This document shows, one piece after another, positions 25,267-33,692 of a stretch of DNA of 52,422 bases. A program made the translations under genes and the position numbers. Below the pieces are notes generated by a model, which made no database searches, was not told the DNA's origin, and saw nothing but the letters and a program-made list of their open reading frames with translations. The DNA is from an uncultured Porphyromonadaceae bacterium (GTDB taxonomy: Bacteria > Bacteroidota > Bacteroidia > Bacteroidales > Muribaculaceae): positions 1-52,422 of the forward strand of contig CAMWID010000013.1 in assembly GCA_947174235.1 (NCBI GenBank). The letters are read 5' to 3'. How positions within the stretch are numbered: the first letter of the stretch is position 1; the number at the start of each line of letters is the position of its first letter.

Positions 25267-25938
25267 TCAGTTGTCGTCTTTCATTCCGAATGCGAGGTCT
25301 CCGGCATCACCGAGTCCCGGTATTATATAGCTGTGGGCGTTGATTTCCGGATCGATGGCTCCCGCCCAGAGAGTGGTGATGCCTCCCGGAAATTTTTCAC
25401 AAATATATTCCACAGCTTTGCGCGACGCTATTGTCGTGGCGATGTGTATCCGTGCCGGGGTTCCTTTTTTGAGGAGCGCCTGATAGCCGAGCTCCATTGA
25501 GCTTCCTGTGGCGAGCATCGGGTCGATCAGAATAAGGGTTTTCCCGTCGATTTTCGGAGCCGCCATATATTCGACAAGCACGTCGAATTTGTCGCTGCTT
25601 TCCTTATATCTGCGGTATGCGCTTACGAACGCGTTCTCGGCATGGTCGAAAAAATTCAGGAATCCGTGGTGGAATGGGAGTCCGGCTCTCAGGATCGTGC
25701 CGAGCACAATTTTGTTTATAGGCTCATGACACATGGTGAATCCCAGAGGGGTCTGTACTTTTTCCTGAGTGTAGTCAAGGCGTTTTGAGATCTCGTAAGC
25801 CATGATCTCGCCGATACGGTACAGATTAAGGCGGAAGCGCATAGGGTCATTCTGGATGTTGACGTCACGCAGCTCTCTCATATATCGGCTCACAATACTT
25901 GGAGTCGTTGCAAAGTTAACAATTTCAATATCGTTCAT
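25267..25938 (-). CDS. upp: uracil phosphoribosyltransferase
   Basis: This 223-residue enzyme makes UMP from uracil and PRPP (pyrimidine salvage). The PRPP-binding motif LIDPMLATGSSM is at about 136-147 and the uracil-binding C-terminus carries GAIDPEINAHSYIIPGLGDAGDLAFG. The N-terminal half with ILRAGLPFHHGFLNFF is normal. Length is slightly above the usual 208-215. It is probably transcribed alone from a promoter with TATATTTG at 26013-26020 on the minus strand. Confidence 0.96.
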   Translation of the reverse strand: MNDIEIVNFATTPSIVSRYMRELRDVNIQNDPMRFRLNLYRIGEIMAYEISKRLDYTQEKVQTPLGFTMCHEPINKIVLGTILRAGLPFHHGFLNFFDHAENAFVSAYRRYKESSDKFDVLVEYMAAPKIDGKTLILIDPMLATGSSMELGYQALLKKGTPARIHIATTIASRKAVEYICEKFPGGITTLWAGAIDPEINAHSYIIPGLGDAGDLAFGMKDDN

Positions 25939-26003
25939 AGTGGGATGGTATGAAAGCGGCGTCCGGAATCAACTGACGCAGACTCAAGAAAGACCGCAAA
26001 TGT

Positions 26004-26021
26004 TTATATTTGCAAATATAA
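26004..26021 (-). promoter_or_regulatory. palindromic -7 region upstream of upp
   Basis: TTATATTTGCAAATATAA is an 18-base perfect palindrome. It contains a TATATTTG -7 element on each strand (plus 26005-26012, minus 26013-26020). Only the minus-strand one has a gene downstream (upp, ATG at 25938). A -33 element is weak on that strand. The symmetry would also suit an operator. Confidence 0.5.
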
Positions 26022-26085
26022 CCATTATTTACGGTGTTTTGTCGTAAGAGATGTGAAATTTTTTTAATAAAAGGGGTTTCGGATG

Positions 26086-26973
26086 TCATTTGCCCATATT
26101 TTCAAGCGTTTGCCCGGTGTTCAGACGGTCTTCTTCAAGCTGACGTCTGAGCGCGTCGATAGAATTGAACCTGATTTCATCGCGCAGGCGAGACACGAAG
26201 GCGAGTGTCAGGTTTTTTCCATACAGGTCTCCTTCCCAGCCGATGAGATGAGCCTCCACTGTACGGTCGTCGCCCCTCATGATTGTGGGACGTGTGCCGA
26301 TATTGACCATCGCGCCTATATGCTTTCCGTCAGTCAATATAGCTCTTGCGGCGTAGACCCCGTTTGCGGGGATCACTATGCCCGGGGCGGGGAGCAGGTT
26401 TGCTGTCGGGAATCCTATGGTCCTTCCCAGTCTGTTGCCGCCCACTACAATTCCGTTCAACTGGAAATTCCGTCCAAGCATTTCCGCGGCATGCTCCACC
26501 ATCCCTTCGGCAACCGCTTTCCTTATCGCGGAGCTGCTGATGCCGGCGACAAAAGGAGCCTCGATGACTTCGATTCCGTTCTCTTTTCCGAGGTTGCGGT
26601 ATCCGGATATTGAATAGGATAGCCCGTCGGATCCGAAAGTGGTGTCGTACCCCACGACGAGCAGTTCCATGTCAAAAGAATCTTTCAGAAATCTTATCCA
26701 GTCGGCGGCTGTCGTGGCACGCAGATTCTCGTCAAAAGGGAGTATGACGGGACTGACTCCGGCTTTTCGTATGAGCTCCTCCTTCTTTTGTAAGGAGGTT
26801 ATTGCTTCAGGAGCTCTCGAAGGGTCGATAAGAGAGAGGGGATGTCGGTCGAAGGATATGGCTATCGGCTCAAGATTTCTTGCCTCCGCTTCATTCCTGA
26901 GGGTAGACAAGACGGCGGCATGACCGAGATGAACCCCGTCGAAGGAGCCGATCACAGCAGCCTTTTTTCTCAT
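26086..26973 (-). CDS. ribF: bifunctional riboflavin kinase / FAD synthetase
   Basis: This 295-residue enzyme turns riboflavin into FMN and FAD. The N-terminal nucleotidyltransferase domain has GSFDGVHLGHAAVL (about 8-21) and the ISSSAIRKAVAEG motif (about 155-167); the C-terminal flavokinase domain (about 175-290) has GRTIGFPTANL and NGVYAARA. The frame extends upstream into the HAD gene, but ATG at 26973 gives the conserved MRKKAAVIGSFDGVH start and overlaps the HAD stop by ATGA, so I used it. Length is near the usual 305-315. Confidence 0.95.
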   Translation of the reverse strand: MRKKAAVIGSFDGVHLGHAAVLSTLRNEAEARNLEPIAISFDRHPLSLIDPSRAPEAITSLQKKEELIRKAGVSPVILPFDENLRATTAADWIRFLKDSFDMELLVVGYDTTFGSDGLSYSISGYRNLGKENGIEVIEAPFVAGISSSAIRKAVAEGMVEHAAEMLGRNFQLNGIVVGGNRLGRTIGFPTANLLPAPGIVIPANGVYAARAILTDGKHIGAMVNIGTRPTIMRGDDRTVEAHLIGWEGDLYGKNLTLAFVSRLRDEIRFNSIDALRRQLEEDRLNTGQTLENMGK

Positions 26974-27620
26974 TTCTCCTTTCCTTTCTCCAAGAGTCTT
27001 TGGCAGATGGAGGCGAATGAATCCACTCCGGTCTCTTTGACCTGAATTGCGTTCAGACCTACGGTTCTCGCCGACCGGCAATTCGCTTCGGAGTCATCAA
27101 GAAGCAGTGTGTCGGCGGGATCAAGGTCATACCGGTCTATAAGATTCTTGAAGATAGTGGGATCCGGTTTGCAGGTGCGTTCCTGAAAAGACACCACTAT
27201 GCCGTCGAAATAATCATTGATAGTTTTCCCTTCCTGACGAAACTTTTCGTCAATCCAGTGGTTAAACATAATGGGATTTGTGTTTGACAGAACAAACAGG
27301 TTGTATCCCAGGGCATGCAGCTCCCGTATGGTGCTGAGTCTTTCCACAGGGATGTCTACAAGGAATTTCTCAAAAGCGTCCTGAATGTCAGTGGCGGTAG
27401 TTCCGGGCAGGCATCCCGGTAGGAGCGTGTCATACAGTTCTGCGGCAGACAGGTCTCCTGTCTCAAGTCTGAGAAACGGTCCTTTCTGTTCGTATTCTCC
27501 AAGCAGGGAAGCGGCGTCGTGCAGTCCGAATTCGGATAGCGCCGCGACCGCGCGGCTGCGGTCAAGGTCTATCACGACCCCACCGAGATCAAATATTATG
27601 TTTCTTATGTTTTCCATCAT
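26970..27620 (-). CDS. HAD-superfamily hydrolase (haloacid-dehalogenase-type phosphatase)
   Basis: This 216-residue protein has the HAD motifs: FDLGGVVIDLD (about 10-20) with the nucleophilic and acid Asp pair replaced in the usual position by D-L-G (motif I begins FDLGG, as in YihX/dehalogenase-like members), motif II in FVLSNTNPIM (about 108-117), and motifs III/IV near KPDPTIFKNL and LLLDDSEANCRSA. The cap is a helical bundle (about 20-95). The closest group is the YihX-like sugar-phosphate phosphatases; the substrate is unknown. Two adjacent Met codons make 27617 an alternative start. It precedes ribF with a 4-base overlap. Confidence 0.85.
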   Translation of the reverse strand: MMENIRNIIFDLGGVVIDLDRSRAVAALSEFGLHDAASLLGEYEQKGPFLRLETGDLSAAELYDTLLPGCLPGTTATDIQDAFEKFLVDIPVERLSTIRELHALGYNLFVLSNTNPIMFNHWIDEKFRQEGKTINDYFDGIVVSFQERTCKPDPTIFKNLIDRYDLDPADTLLLDDSEANCRSARTVGLNAIQVKETGVDSFASICQRLLEKGKEK

Positions 27621-27693
27621 TTGAAATTTGTCAATTGAAAATAAAACAGGTAAACGGAGGAGACAGATCTAAAAGAGAAGAGGTTTGTGATTG

Positions 27694-27701
27694 CAAAATT
27701 A
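27694..27701 (-). promoter_or_regulatory. putative -7 element for the HAD-ribF pair
   Basis: On the minus strand TAATTTTG (plus 27694-27701) fits TAnnTTTG, about 75 bases before the HAD gene. A possible -33 (plus CAAA at 27726-27729) is 24 bases away, longer than normal, so the assignment is tentative. Confidence 0.35.
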
Positions 27702-27710
27702 AGGATTTTT

Positions 27711-27741
27711 TTTGTCACTTCCCGACAAAACACTACCTTTG
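27711..27741 (+). promoter_or_regulatory. promoter for pfkA
   Basis: TTTG at 27711-27714 and TACCTTTG at 27734-27741 are separated by 19 bases, a full consensus match. The pfkA ATG is at 27826, so the leader is about 78 bases. Confidence 0.8.
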
Positions 27742-27825
27742 TGGAAAATAATCTGAAATTCTGACAATAGTCGGAATATTGAATGTTGACTAAATAAACT
27801 CTTTTTCATATAAAAACCAACAGTT

Positions 27826-28806
27826 ATGAGTGAGCAAAGAGCCATAGGCATACTTACTTCCGGAGGAGATGCACCGGGGATGAACGCGGCGATAAGGGCT
27901 GTGACGCGCGCCGCAATTTTCGCAGGTTTCAAGGTGTTCGGAATAATGCGTGGATACAAAGGACTTATCACTGATGAGATAGTCGAATTTTCCACCCAGA
28001 ATGTATCCAACATCATCCAGCGTGGCGGTACTATCCTGAAGACCGCGCGTTGCAAGGAGTTTCAGACTCCGGAAGGGCGTCAGTGCGCTTATGATGTTCT
28101 TAAGCGTCATGGCATAGACGCTCTCGTGGTGATCGGCGGAGACGGATCTCTCACCGGAGCAAGAATCTTTGCCAATGAGTTTCAGTTTCAGATCATAGGG
28201 TTGCCCGGAACCATAGATAACGATCTCTATGGCACAGACTCCACAATCGGATATGACACGGCGCTGAACACCATCATGGACTGTGTTGACAAGATCAGGG
28301 ACACAGCTACCTCTCACGAGCGTCTTTTCTTTATAGAGGTTATGGGCAGGGACGCAGGGTTCCTCGCGCTTAACGGCGCAATCGCTTCGGGAGCCGAGGC
28401 TGCGATAATTCCGGAGGTCGCCACACAGGAAGACCAGCTTGACGAGCTTATCGCCAACGGGTTCCGCAAATCCAAAAACTCGTCCATAGTTCTTGTGGCA
28501 GAATCTCCGTCGACGGGAGGAGCGATGGCTCTTGCCGATAGGGTTAAGAAAGAATATCCTGATTATGATGTGCGTGTCACCATACTCGGCCACCTTCAGC
28601 GTGGAGGTTCTCCCACAGCTTATGACCGTATCCTTGCATCACGAATGGGTGCGGCGGCTGTGGACGCTCTTCTCGATGACCAGCGGAATGTCATGATCGG
28701 CATAAAGAACGACGAGATAGTCTATGTTCCATTTACAAAAGCGATCAAGAATGACAAGCCCATCAACCGGGAGCTGATGTCTACATTAAGAAGACTTTCG
28801 ATATGA
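27826..28806 (+). CDS. pfkA: ATP-dependent 6-phosphofructokinase
   Basis: This 326-residue enzyme phosphorylates fructose 6-phosphate in glycolysis. It shows [15 protein letters not shown] (11-25), the GGDGSLTGA loop (about 105-113) and the catalytic [12 protein letters not shown] loop (about 127-138), then [12 protein letters not shown]. Gly rather than Asp in GGDGS and Gly rather than Lys before TIDND place it in the ATP-dependent group rather than the pyrophosphate-dependent group. Length is close to the 320 of bacterial PfkA. It is transcribed alone; an imperfect AAGGGGA/TCCCCTT hairpin at 28862-28889 follows. Confidence 0.96.
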   Translation: MSEQRAIGILTSGGDAPGMNAAIRAVTRAAIFAGFKVFGIMRGYKGLITDEIVEFSTQNVSNIIQRGGTILKTARCKEFQTPEGRQCAYDVLKRHGIDALVVIGGDGSLTGARIFANEFQFQIIGLPGTIDNDLYGTDSTIGYDTALNTIMDCVDKIRDTATSHERLFFIEVMGRDAGFLALNGAIASGAEAAIIPEVATQEDQLDELIANGFRKSKNSSIVLVAESPSTGGAMALADRVKKEYPDYDVRVTILGHLQRGGSPTAYDRILASRMGAAAVDALLDDQRNVMIGIKNDEIVYVPFTKAIKNDKPINRELMSTLRRLSI

Positions 28807-28941
28807 TTGGCAAGTATACAAGATAGCATATATACAAAATTTCAATTACACAAAAGAAGTGAAGGGGATGCCTGTGAAGGTTTCCCCTTTGCGTTTACAG
28901 ATCGCCGAAAGAATATTCCGGATCAGGCATTGTATGATTGT

Positions 28942-28976
28942 AAAAAAAAAGAGGCGCGTCCTCACGGATACGCCTC
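28942..28976 (-). terminator. intrinsic terminator of the tRNA-Tyr transcript
   Basis: On the minus strand the stem GAGGCGTATCC / GGACGCGCCTC (plus 28951-28976) is followed by nine T (plus A-run 28942-28950). It lies 40 bases downstream of tRNA-Tyr. Confidence 0.85.
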
Positions 28977-29016
28977 AGTAAGTCGTTATGTGCAATAATT
29001 GAATTGATGTCGTAAG

Positions 29017-29099
29017 TGGGTGGAGATGGATTCGAACCACCGAAGGTATAAACCAGCAGATTTACAGTCTGCCCCATTTGGCCACTCTGGTATCCACCC
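29017..29099 (-). tRNA. tRNA-Tyr (anticodon GUA)
   Basis: The minus strand folds as an 83-nt class II tRNA: acceptor stem GGGTGGA (plus 29093-29099) with TCCACCC (29018-29024), discriminator A at 29017, D-loop, anticodon stem with GTA at 29063-29065, a long variable arm and the TTCGAATCC T-loop. CCA is not encoded. The GUA anticodon plus long variable arm identifies tyrosine. It has its own promoter and terminator. Confidence 0.95.
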
Positions 29100-29142
29100 G
29101 AGCTTGTCAGCGGAGCGGAGTCCGTTCCGCTGATTTGCGTTG

Positions 29143-29174
29143 CAAAGTTACGAATAAATTCCCAACCCTGCAAA
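29143..29174 (-). promoter_or_regulatory. promoter for tRNA-Tyr
   Basis: On the minus strand TTTG (plus CAAA at 29171-29174) and TAACTTTG (plus 29143-29150) are 20 bases apart, a full consensus match. The mature tRNA begins at 29099. Confidence 0.8.
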
Positions 29175-29311
29175 TTTTTTGAATTTTTTTACATTCTGAT
29201 TTCCCGGGATGGGGTCTTGGAGGCGGTTGCCCGTATTCTGCATCCGCCTCTTATGAGATCCTGATTGTTGATACACAACGCCATATGCAGGCACGGCGTG
29301 GAGGTGGGATG

Positions 29312-31588
29312 TCAGAGGTTTATTGCCGATTCAGATTTTGACACGTTACCGTTAAGTTCATTGCCTTGGTCAACCTTTTTCCCATATCCGAAGGTATAGG
29401 AAAACCTGAAGATTATCTGGCGGCAGTCATATGGAGAGTGGGAGACTATGGTCGAATTGAGATAGGGAGAGATCACCATTGTCCTGTTGCTGTTTGTTTT
29501 TTTGGAGAATATATTGTGAAGCCCCAGTTCCGCGCGGATTTTCCCGTTTCCCCAACCCCCGCTCAGCCAATATTTATGAGGAGAGTCTGTGATAGTGTAC
29601 ATTCCTTGCGAATCATATTTTTTTGATTTCCCGCTAAGGAAATTTGCTTCGGCAAAGAAATTGCCGAAATAGCCGATTATGGCGGAATACATCTCTACAT
29701 GATGTAGGGTGGGATAGCCCGGATAACTTGGACGCTGAATCCGATATTCAGGAGTGGTGGCGATAAGAAGTTTGTTGTTGAAAAGGGAAATCGACATGTT
29801 GATTCTCAGTGACACGTCGTCGGTGTGTCCGCCGTTCACATATGACTTCAGCATTCCGACCCTGTCTTGCATGGGAGTGAAGCATATGCGGGCTGTGTTG
29901 AAGGTATGGTTCCAGTGGAACATCGAGAATACCCGGAACACTCCTAACTGCAACATGTAATTGAAAGTCAATTCATAACGGGGATACGGCTTCAGTTCAG
30001 GGTTGCCGATGGTATAAGAAAGTTCGTCGTACTGTACGAGCACCGGGTTCTTGGCGCTTATCATTGGTGAGAAAGTCGAGTACTGCATCCATAGATAAAG
30101 ATTGTTTGTCTGGTTGATGATGTAGTTTAAGGAGACAGTACCGAACGGATATAACGTATTGACGACGAATCCATCCATTGAGGTGCGTTCATCCGCCACA
30201 CCGAGAGTGGTGTTGAGGTATAACTTTTGTAAGTTTAATGAATATCCACCCTTGAATGCTAAACTATAGAAATCGAAACTGCTTTTTTGCATTGTTTCGA
30301 GATAATTCATGTTGGAGTTGTGGAATGAGGCGTTGGCTGTCATGTTGAATGAATGCAATTGGGAGAAGCGTTTGCTCGAGACGATATCCAATTTGCCGTC
30401 AATAGAATTCTCGTTGATATAATTTTTAATGTTGTAGAACGGGTTTACAGAAGCATCGTCGTTCCCGAAAAGCATATAGCTGTTCCTGATGCGATAATGG
30501 GAATAATTGAATTTCCCCTGGGCTGACAGTGACCAATCGTTTCCGAGTCCGAAATAACCGAATCCGTCCCATGATACGGAAGATGTCCTGGATGGATTGT
30601 CTGTTTTGAATGAATTTTCAGTCGATGGGTATCCTTTGTAGGAGATAATCCCTTCCTCGGAATTGCGTGACCAGTTTTGATATGAGTATCCCACGCTGTT
30701 TGATATATATGTCGTCCCGTTTGCATATAGTGCGCGGAACTGCACGGGGTATGTCTCGGATCTGGCATTGCCGTCTTCGGGTATACGCGAGCGTTCTACA
30801 GTTCCGGAATCGAATCGAAAAATATCTGAACGTGTTGAATAATAATGTCTGATGTCGGAGTTTGTTGCCGATAAGCTAAGGTCATACGTCATCTTCCGGT
30901 AGTTCCATCTTGAGAATAAGTTTTCGGAGAGATAGTATCCTCCCGGATATTGCTGATTGATTCCGACTCTTGTATATCCCCCTGATTGGTATTCCTGTAC
31001 GATGAAATTAATTACGTGAGGCGCGCTCATGAAGTTGGCATCATCAGGGAAATCAAGGTATTCCACTTTTTTGACGTCGTTCATGTTCATGCCGCTCAGT
31101 TCCTCCGGCGAAGCGGGCATCCCGTTGATGAAATATGATATAGGGGCTCCTCCGGCTGCTGTGAAATCTCCTGATGCAGTGACTATAAGCTGAGGGATAC
31201 TCATCCTTTTCAACAGGTTTTTGGCATCTATGGAAGTGTTTTTCTCACTTTTTGAAGGAGTGTAGATGGATTTTTTCGGTGTATGCAGATAGTTTTTAGC
31301 CTCTACTGTGGCTCCCGGGAGCAAGTATGCCGTAGAATCTTGAGAAAGCTCGTTGTCTTTATCTTTCGCAGTTATGGTGTCGCGTGATTCTGTTCTGTCG
31401 GGATCATAATGTAAATTATTACCGGGAGTTTCCAAATGATTATTGGGTGATGGCGTAGAGGCGATTGCAACGTGGTTGTAGGTGAACAATATCCCGGATA
31501 TGGTTGCAAGCCAAACGGTGCGACTGATTAAAAATTTTCTCAGTCCGGTCGTAACTGATGTTTGAGATAGATAATTCATAAACAGCAT
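29312..31588 (-). CDS. outer-membrane beta-barrel protein (TonB-receptor-like, OMP_b-brl type)
   Basis: The protein is about 758 residues (ATG at 31588; ATG 31579 or TTG 31648 are alternatives). An N-terminal hydrophobic segment ending near AIASTPSP acts as signal peptide. It is followed by a low-complexity stretch and a plug-like domain (NLLKRMSIPQLIVTASGDF, then INGMPASPEELSGMN, then VINFIVQEYQSGGYTRVG). The rest is rich in alternating aromatic strands, as in the outer-membrane beta-barrel family that carries short plug domains. It ends with aromatic-rich strands (IIFRFSYTFGYGKK) and a charged tail. No transporter partner or surface lipoprotein lies beside it. Base composition is visibly more AT-rich than its neighbours, suggesting later acquisition. 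Ligand unknown. Confidence 0.8.
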   Translation of the reverse strand: MLFMNYLSQTSVTTGLRKFLISRTVWLATISGILFTYNHVAIASTPSPNNHLETPGNNLHYDPDRTESRDTITAKDKDNELSQDSTAYLLPGATVEAKNYLHTPKKSIYTPSKSEKNTSIDAKNLLKRMSIPQLIVTASGDFTAAGGAPISYFINGMPASPEELSGMNMNDVKKVEYLDFPDDANFMSAPHVINFIVQEYQSGGYTRVGINQQYPGGYYLSENLFSRWNYRKMTYDLSLSATNSDIRHYYSTRSDIFRFDSGTVERSRIPEDGNARSETYPVQFRALYANGTTYISNSVGYSYQNWSRNSEEGIISYKGYPSTENSFKTDNPSRTSSVSWDGFGYFGLGNDWSLSAQGKFNYSHYRIRNSYMLFGNDDASVNPFYNIKNYINENSIDGKLDIVSSKRFSQLHSFNMTANASFHNSNMNYLETMQKSSFDFYSLAFKGGYSLNLQKLYLNTTLGVADERTSMDGFVVNTLYPFGTVSLNYIINQTNNLYLWMQYSTFSPMISAKNPVLVQYDELSYTIGNPELKPYPRYELTFNYMLQLGVFRVFSMFHWNHTFNTARICFTPMQDRVGMLKSYVNGGHTDDVSLRINMSISLFNNKLLIATTPEYRIQRPSYPGYPTLHHVEMYSAIIGYFGNFFAEANFLSGKSKKYDSQGMYTITDSPHKYWLSGGWGNGKIRAELGLHNIFSKKTNSNRTMVISPYLNSTIVSHSPYDCRQIIFRFSYTFGYGKKVDQGNELNGNVSKSESAINL

Positions 31589-32293
31589 GGAATGTAAACG
31601 TTTCTTATTTCTTATATGATGAATACGGTTAAACAACTTCAAAAACAATGTATGGTCATAGCCTATGCCATATCATCCATAACGAACGGTTGCAAGGTTC
31701 AGACTTCGCCAACAGTTCGTATAAGGTATCGTGGTGATAATGCTACTATGAATATTGAAATCAAATTTTTCATGGAGGTTAAATTAAAATGAAGCAAGAA
31801 TCACAGAGGATCCGATGCAAATATATTGTGAGTGGAAGATGAAAGGATGGGGGGAAAGTTTTGGGAGAGGTTTTAGTCTCCGCACCAAAACACAGCGTTA
31901 AGATGTATGTCAAGACAGCATGTGACAGATGCGCCACTTGTAAATGAAGTTGGCGACAATAAAACAATCGGACGATATGACGTGATATGTTTCATCTGTC
32001 AGATTTTATTCAAAAATGATATCAATTATGTATATGTAACATAAATTTAATATTATTATTGCTACTTTTGTAATATTTATGCCATAAAATATGTCAAATG
32101 CATAAAACTGATGGCAAGTGTCTTTAAAGATTTGATTTTATCCCCGGGAATCGTAATAGGAGGGTTGGAGATATAAATTGTGTGTTTCTGTAAAAGGGAA
32201 CAATCCGGATGAAACATTGTGTTTCATCCGGATTGTTTCAGAAAGTATTCGTTGGGACAGTTATCCTGATTTTTGGCTTGTCCCTTGCAAAGG
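31589..32293. other. AT-rich non-coding stretch between the barrel gene and the aminotransferase
   Basis: No protein gene of ordinary size is seen. It contains an imperfect hairpin (31682-31720), a second weak inverted repeat (about 31932-31956), a perfect -7 like element TACTTTTG (32063-32070, plus strand, without a clear -33), and a 17-bp perfect hairpin (32199-32237). The possible small RNA between the last two is listed as a finding. Confidence 0.5.
32199..32237. terminator. 17-bp perfect hairpin downstream of the aminotransferase
   Basis: AACAATCCGGATGAAAC (32199-32215) pairs perfectly with 32221-32237 around a 5-base loop. On the minus strand it follows the aminotransferase stop by about 57 bases and is followed by TTCCCTTTTAC, a weak T-run. 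On the plus strand TTTC follows. Confidence 0.7.
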
Positions 32294-33487
32294 TCAGACG
32301 AGTTTTGCGGATGCTTCCTTGATGCGTCGCATAGCCTCCCGGATATTGTCGTCGGAAGTGGCGTAGCTGAGACGCATATATCCCGGTGCGCAGAATGCGG
32401 CTCCGTCCACACATGCCACGTGCGCCTCCTCAAGTATGTACATCACATAATCCCCGCTGCATTTGATTTCCCTGTCGCCATATTTCTTCCCTATGAACGA
32501 TGAGACTTCCGGGAAAAGATAGAACGCGCCCTGCGGTTTGTTGATCACCCATCCGGGTATCTGACCAGCAAGCTCTACGATAAGGTCGCGACGGCGTTCG
32601 AATGCCTGACGCATTGTCTCAAGGCATTCCTGCGGACCGTTGTATGCCGCTTCCGCAGCCTTCTGGGCGATAGAAGAGCATCCGGAGGTGTATTGTCCCT
32701 GAAGTTTGGTGACAGCTTTGGCGATGGGAAGCGGTCCCGCCATATATCCGATTCTCCATCCTGTCATCGCATATGCCTTGGAGACGCCGTTGATTATTAC
32801 CACGCGGTCGCGGACGTTCTCAAATTCGGAGATGCTGTGTACCTCTCCGACAAAGTTGATATGCTCGTAGATCTCGTCAGCGAGAATGATGATGTCGGGA
32901 TACTTTGCCAGCACGTCGGCGAGTCCTTTCAGTTCCTCGTAGCTGTAGATGCTTCCGGTAGGATTGGAAGGAGAGTTGAGCATGATCATTCTTGTCTTCG
33001 GTGTGATGGCTTTCTCCAGCTGAGCGGGAGTGATCTTGAAATCCTGATCCACCCCGGCGTATACCTCCACGGTCACGCCTTCGGCAAGCTTCACCATCTC
33101 GACATAGCTTACCCATGCCGGCACGGGGATTATAACCTCGTCACCGGGATTTATGCAGGCGAGAAGCACATTGCAAAGTTCCTGCTTTGCACCGTTGCCC
33201 ACCACGATCTGTTCAGGGGCGAATTCGATTTTGTTTTCGCGGAGCAGCTTTCCGGCGATTGCCTTACGCAGTGACATATAACCCGGCACCGGAGTGTAGC
33301 GTGAAAAATTGTCATCGATAGCTTTTTTTGCAGCCTCTTTTATAAATTCTGGAGTGTCGAAATCCGGTTCGCCGACCGACATGTTGATAACGTCTACCCC
33401 GGCTGCTTTCAGCTCTGCGCTTTTTTGCGACATCGCGAGGGTTGCGGAAGGAGCCAGAGCCTGAATGCGCTGTGAAATCTGTGTCAT
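32294..33487 (-). CDS. aspartate aminotransferase (PLP fold type I)
   Basis: This 397-residue enzyme transfers the amino group between aspartate and 2-oxoglutarate (class I/II aminotransferase, AspB-like). Signature elements are SVGEPDFDTPEFI (about 37-49), GAKQELCNVL, NSPSNPTGSIYS, the ADEIYEHI segment and the PLP-binding Lys in GVSKAYAMTGWRIGYM; the C-terminal Arg that binds the second carboxylate lies in GYMRLSYATSDDN. All are normal. It is transcribed alone from a divergent promoter shared with the DUF4836 operon. Confidence 0.93.
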   Translation of the reverse strand: MTQISQRIQALAPSATLAMSQKSAELKAAGVDVINMSVGEPDFDTPEFIKEAAKKAIDDNFSRYTPVPGYMSLRKAIAGKLLRENKIEFAPEQIVVGNGAKQELCNVLLACINPGDEVIIPVPAWVSYVEMVKLAEGVTVEVYAGVDQDFKITPAQLEKAITPKTRMIMLNSPSNPTGSIYSYEELKGLADVLAKYPDIIILADEIYEHINFVGEVHSISEFENVRDRVVIINGVSKAYAMTGWRIGYMAGPLPIAKAVTKLQGQYTSGCSSIAQKAAEAAYNGPQECLETMRQAFERRRDLIVELAGQIPGWVINKPQGAFYLFPEVSSFIGKKYGDREIKCSGDYVMYILEEAHVACVDGAAFCAPGYMRLSYATSDDNIREAMRRIKEASAKLV

Positions 33488-33539
33488 ATCAATAATGATT
33501 AAAATGCATATGATTGTCCCCGGATCAGGGTAATTGCCG

Positions 33540-33570
33540 CGAAGTTAGTTATTATTGGCAAAGAGACAAA
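33540..33570 (-). promoter_or_regulatory. promoter for the aminotransferase gene
   Basis: On the minus strand TTTG (plus CAAA at 33567-33570) and TAACTTCG (plus 33540-33547) are 19 bases apart; the -7 has one mismatch. The ATG is at 33487. Confidence 0.6.
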
Positions 33571-33575
33571 ATAAT

Positions 33576-33609
33576 TTTGCCGAAAGATTAAAATTTTTAA
33601 TTAATTTTG
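33576..33609 (+). promoter_or_regulatory. promoter for the DUF4836-ABC operon
   Basis: TAATTTTG at 33602-33609 fits the -7 consensus; TTTG at 33576-33579 is 22 bases upstream. The first start codon is at 33693, so the leader is about 75 bases. It overlaps the divergent promoter of the aminotransferase gene, so the two may compete. Confidence 0.55.
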
Positions 33610-33692
33610 CTGATTGAAGTTGTTTAGTCTTCAGTAAACAACTTCATTGCAGGGCATCAGATGAAATAATAATTAATAAACCCAGATACGAT

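Noticed and set aside
32111..32176. 21-codon frame with a Gly-Gly as a C39 leader peptide
   Set aside because: Gly-Gly is near the C-terminus leaving only three residues, and the frame lies 30 kb from the exporter.
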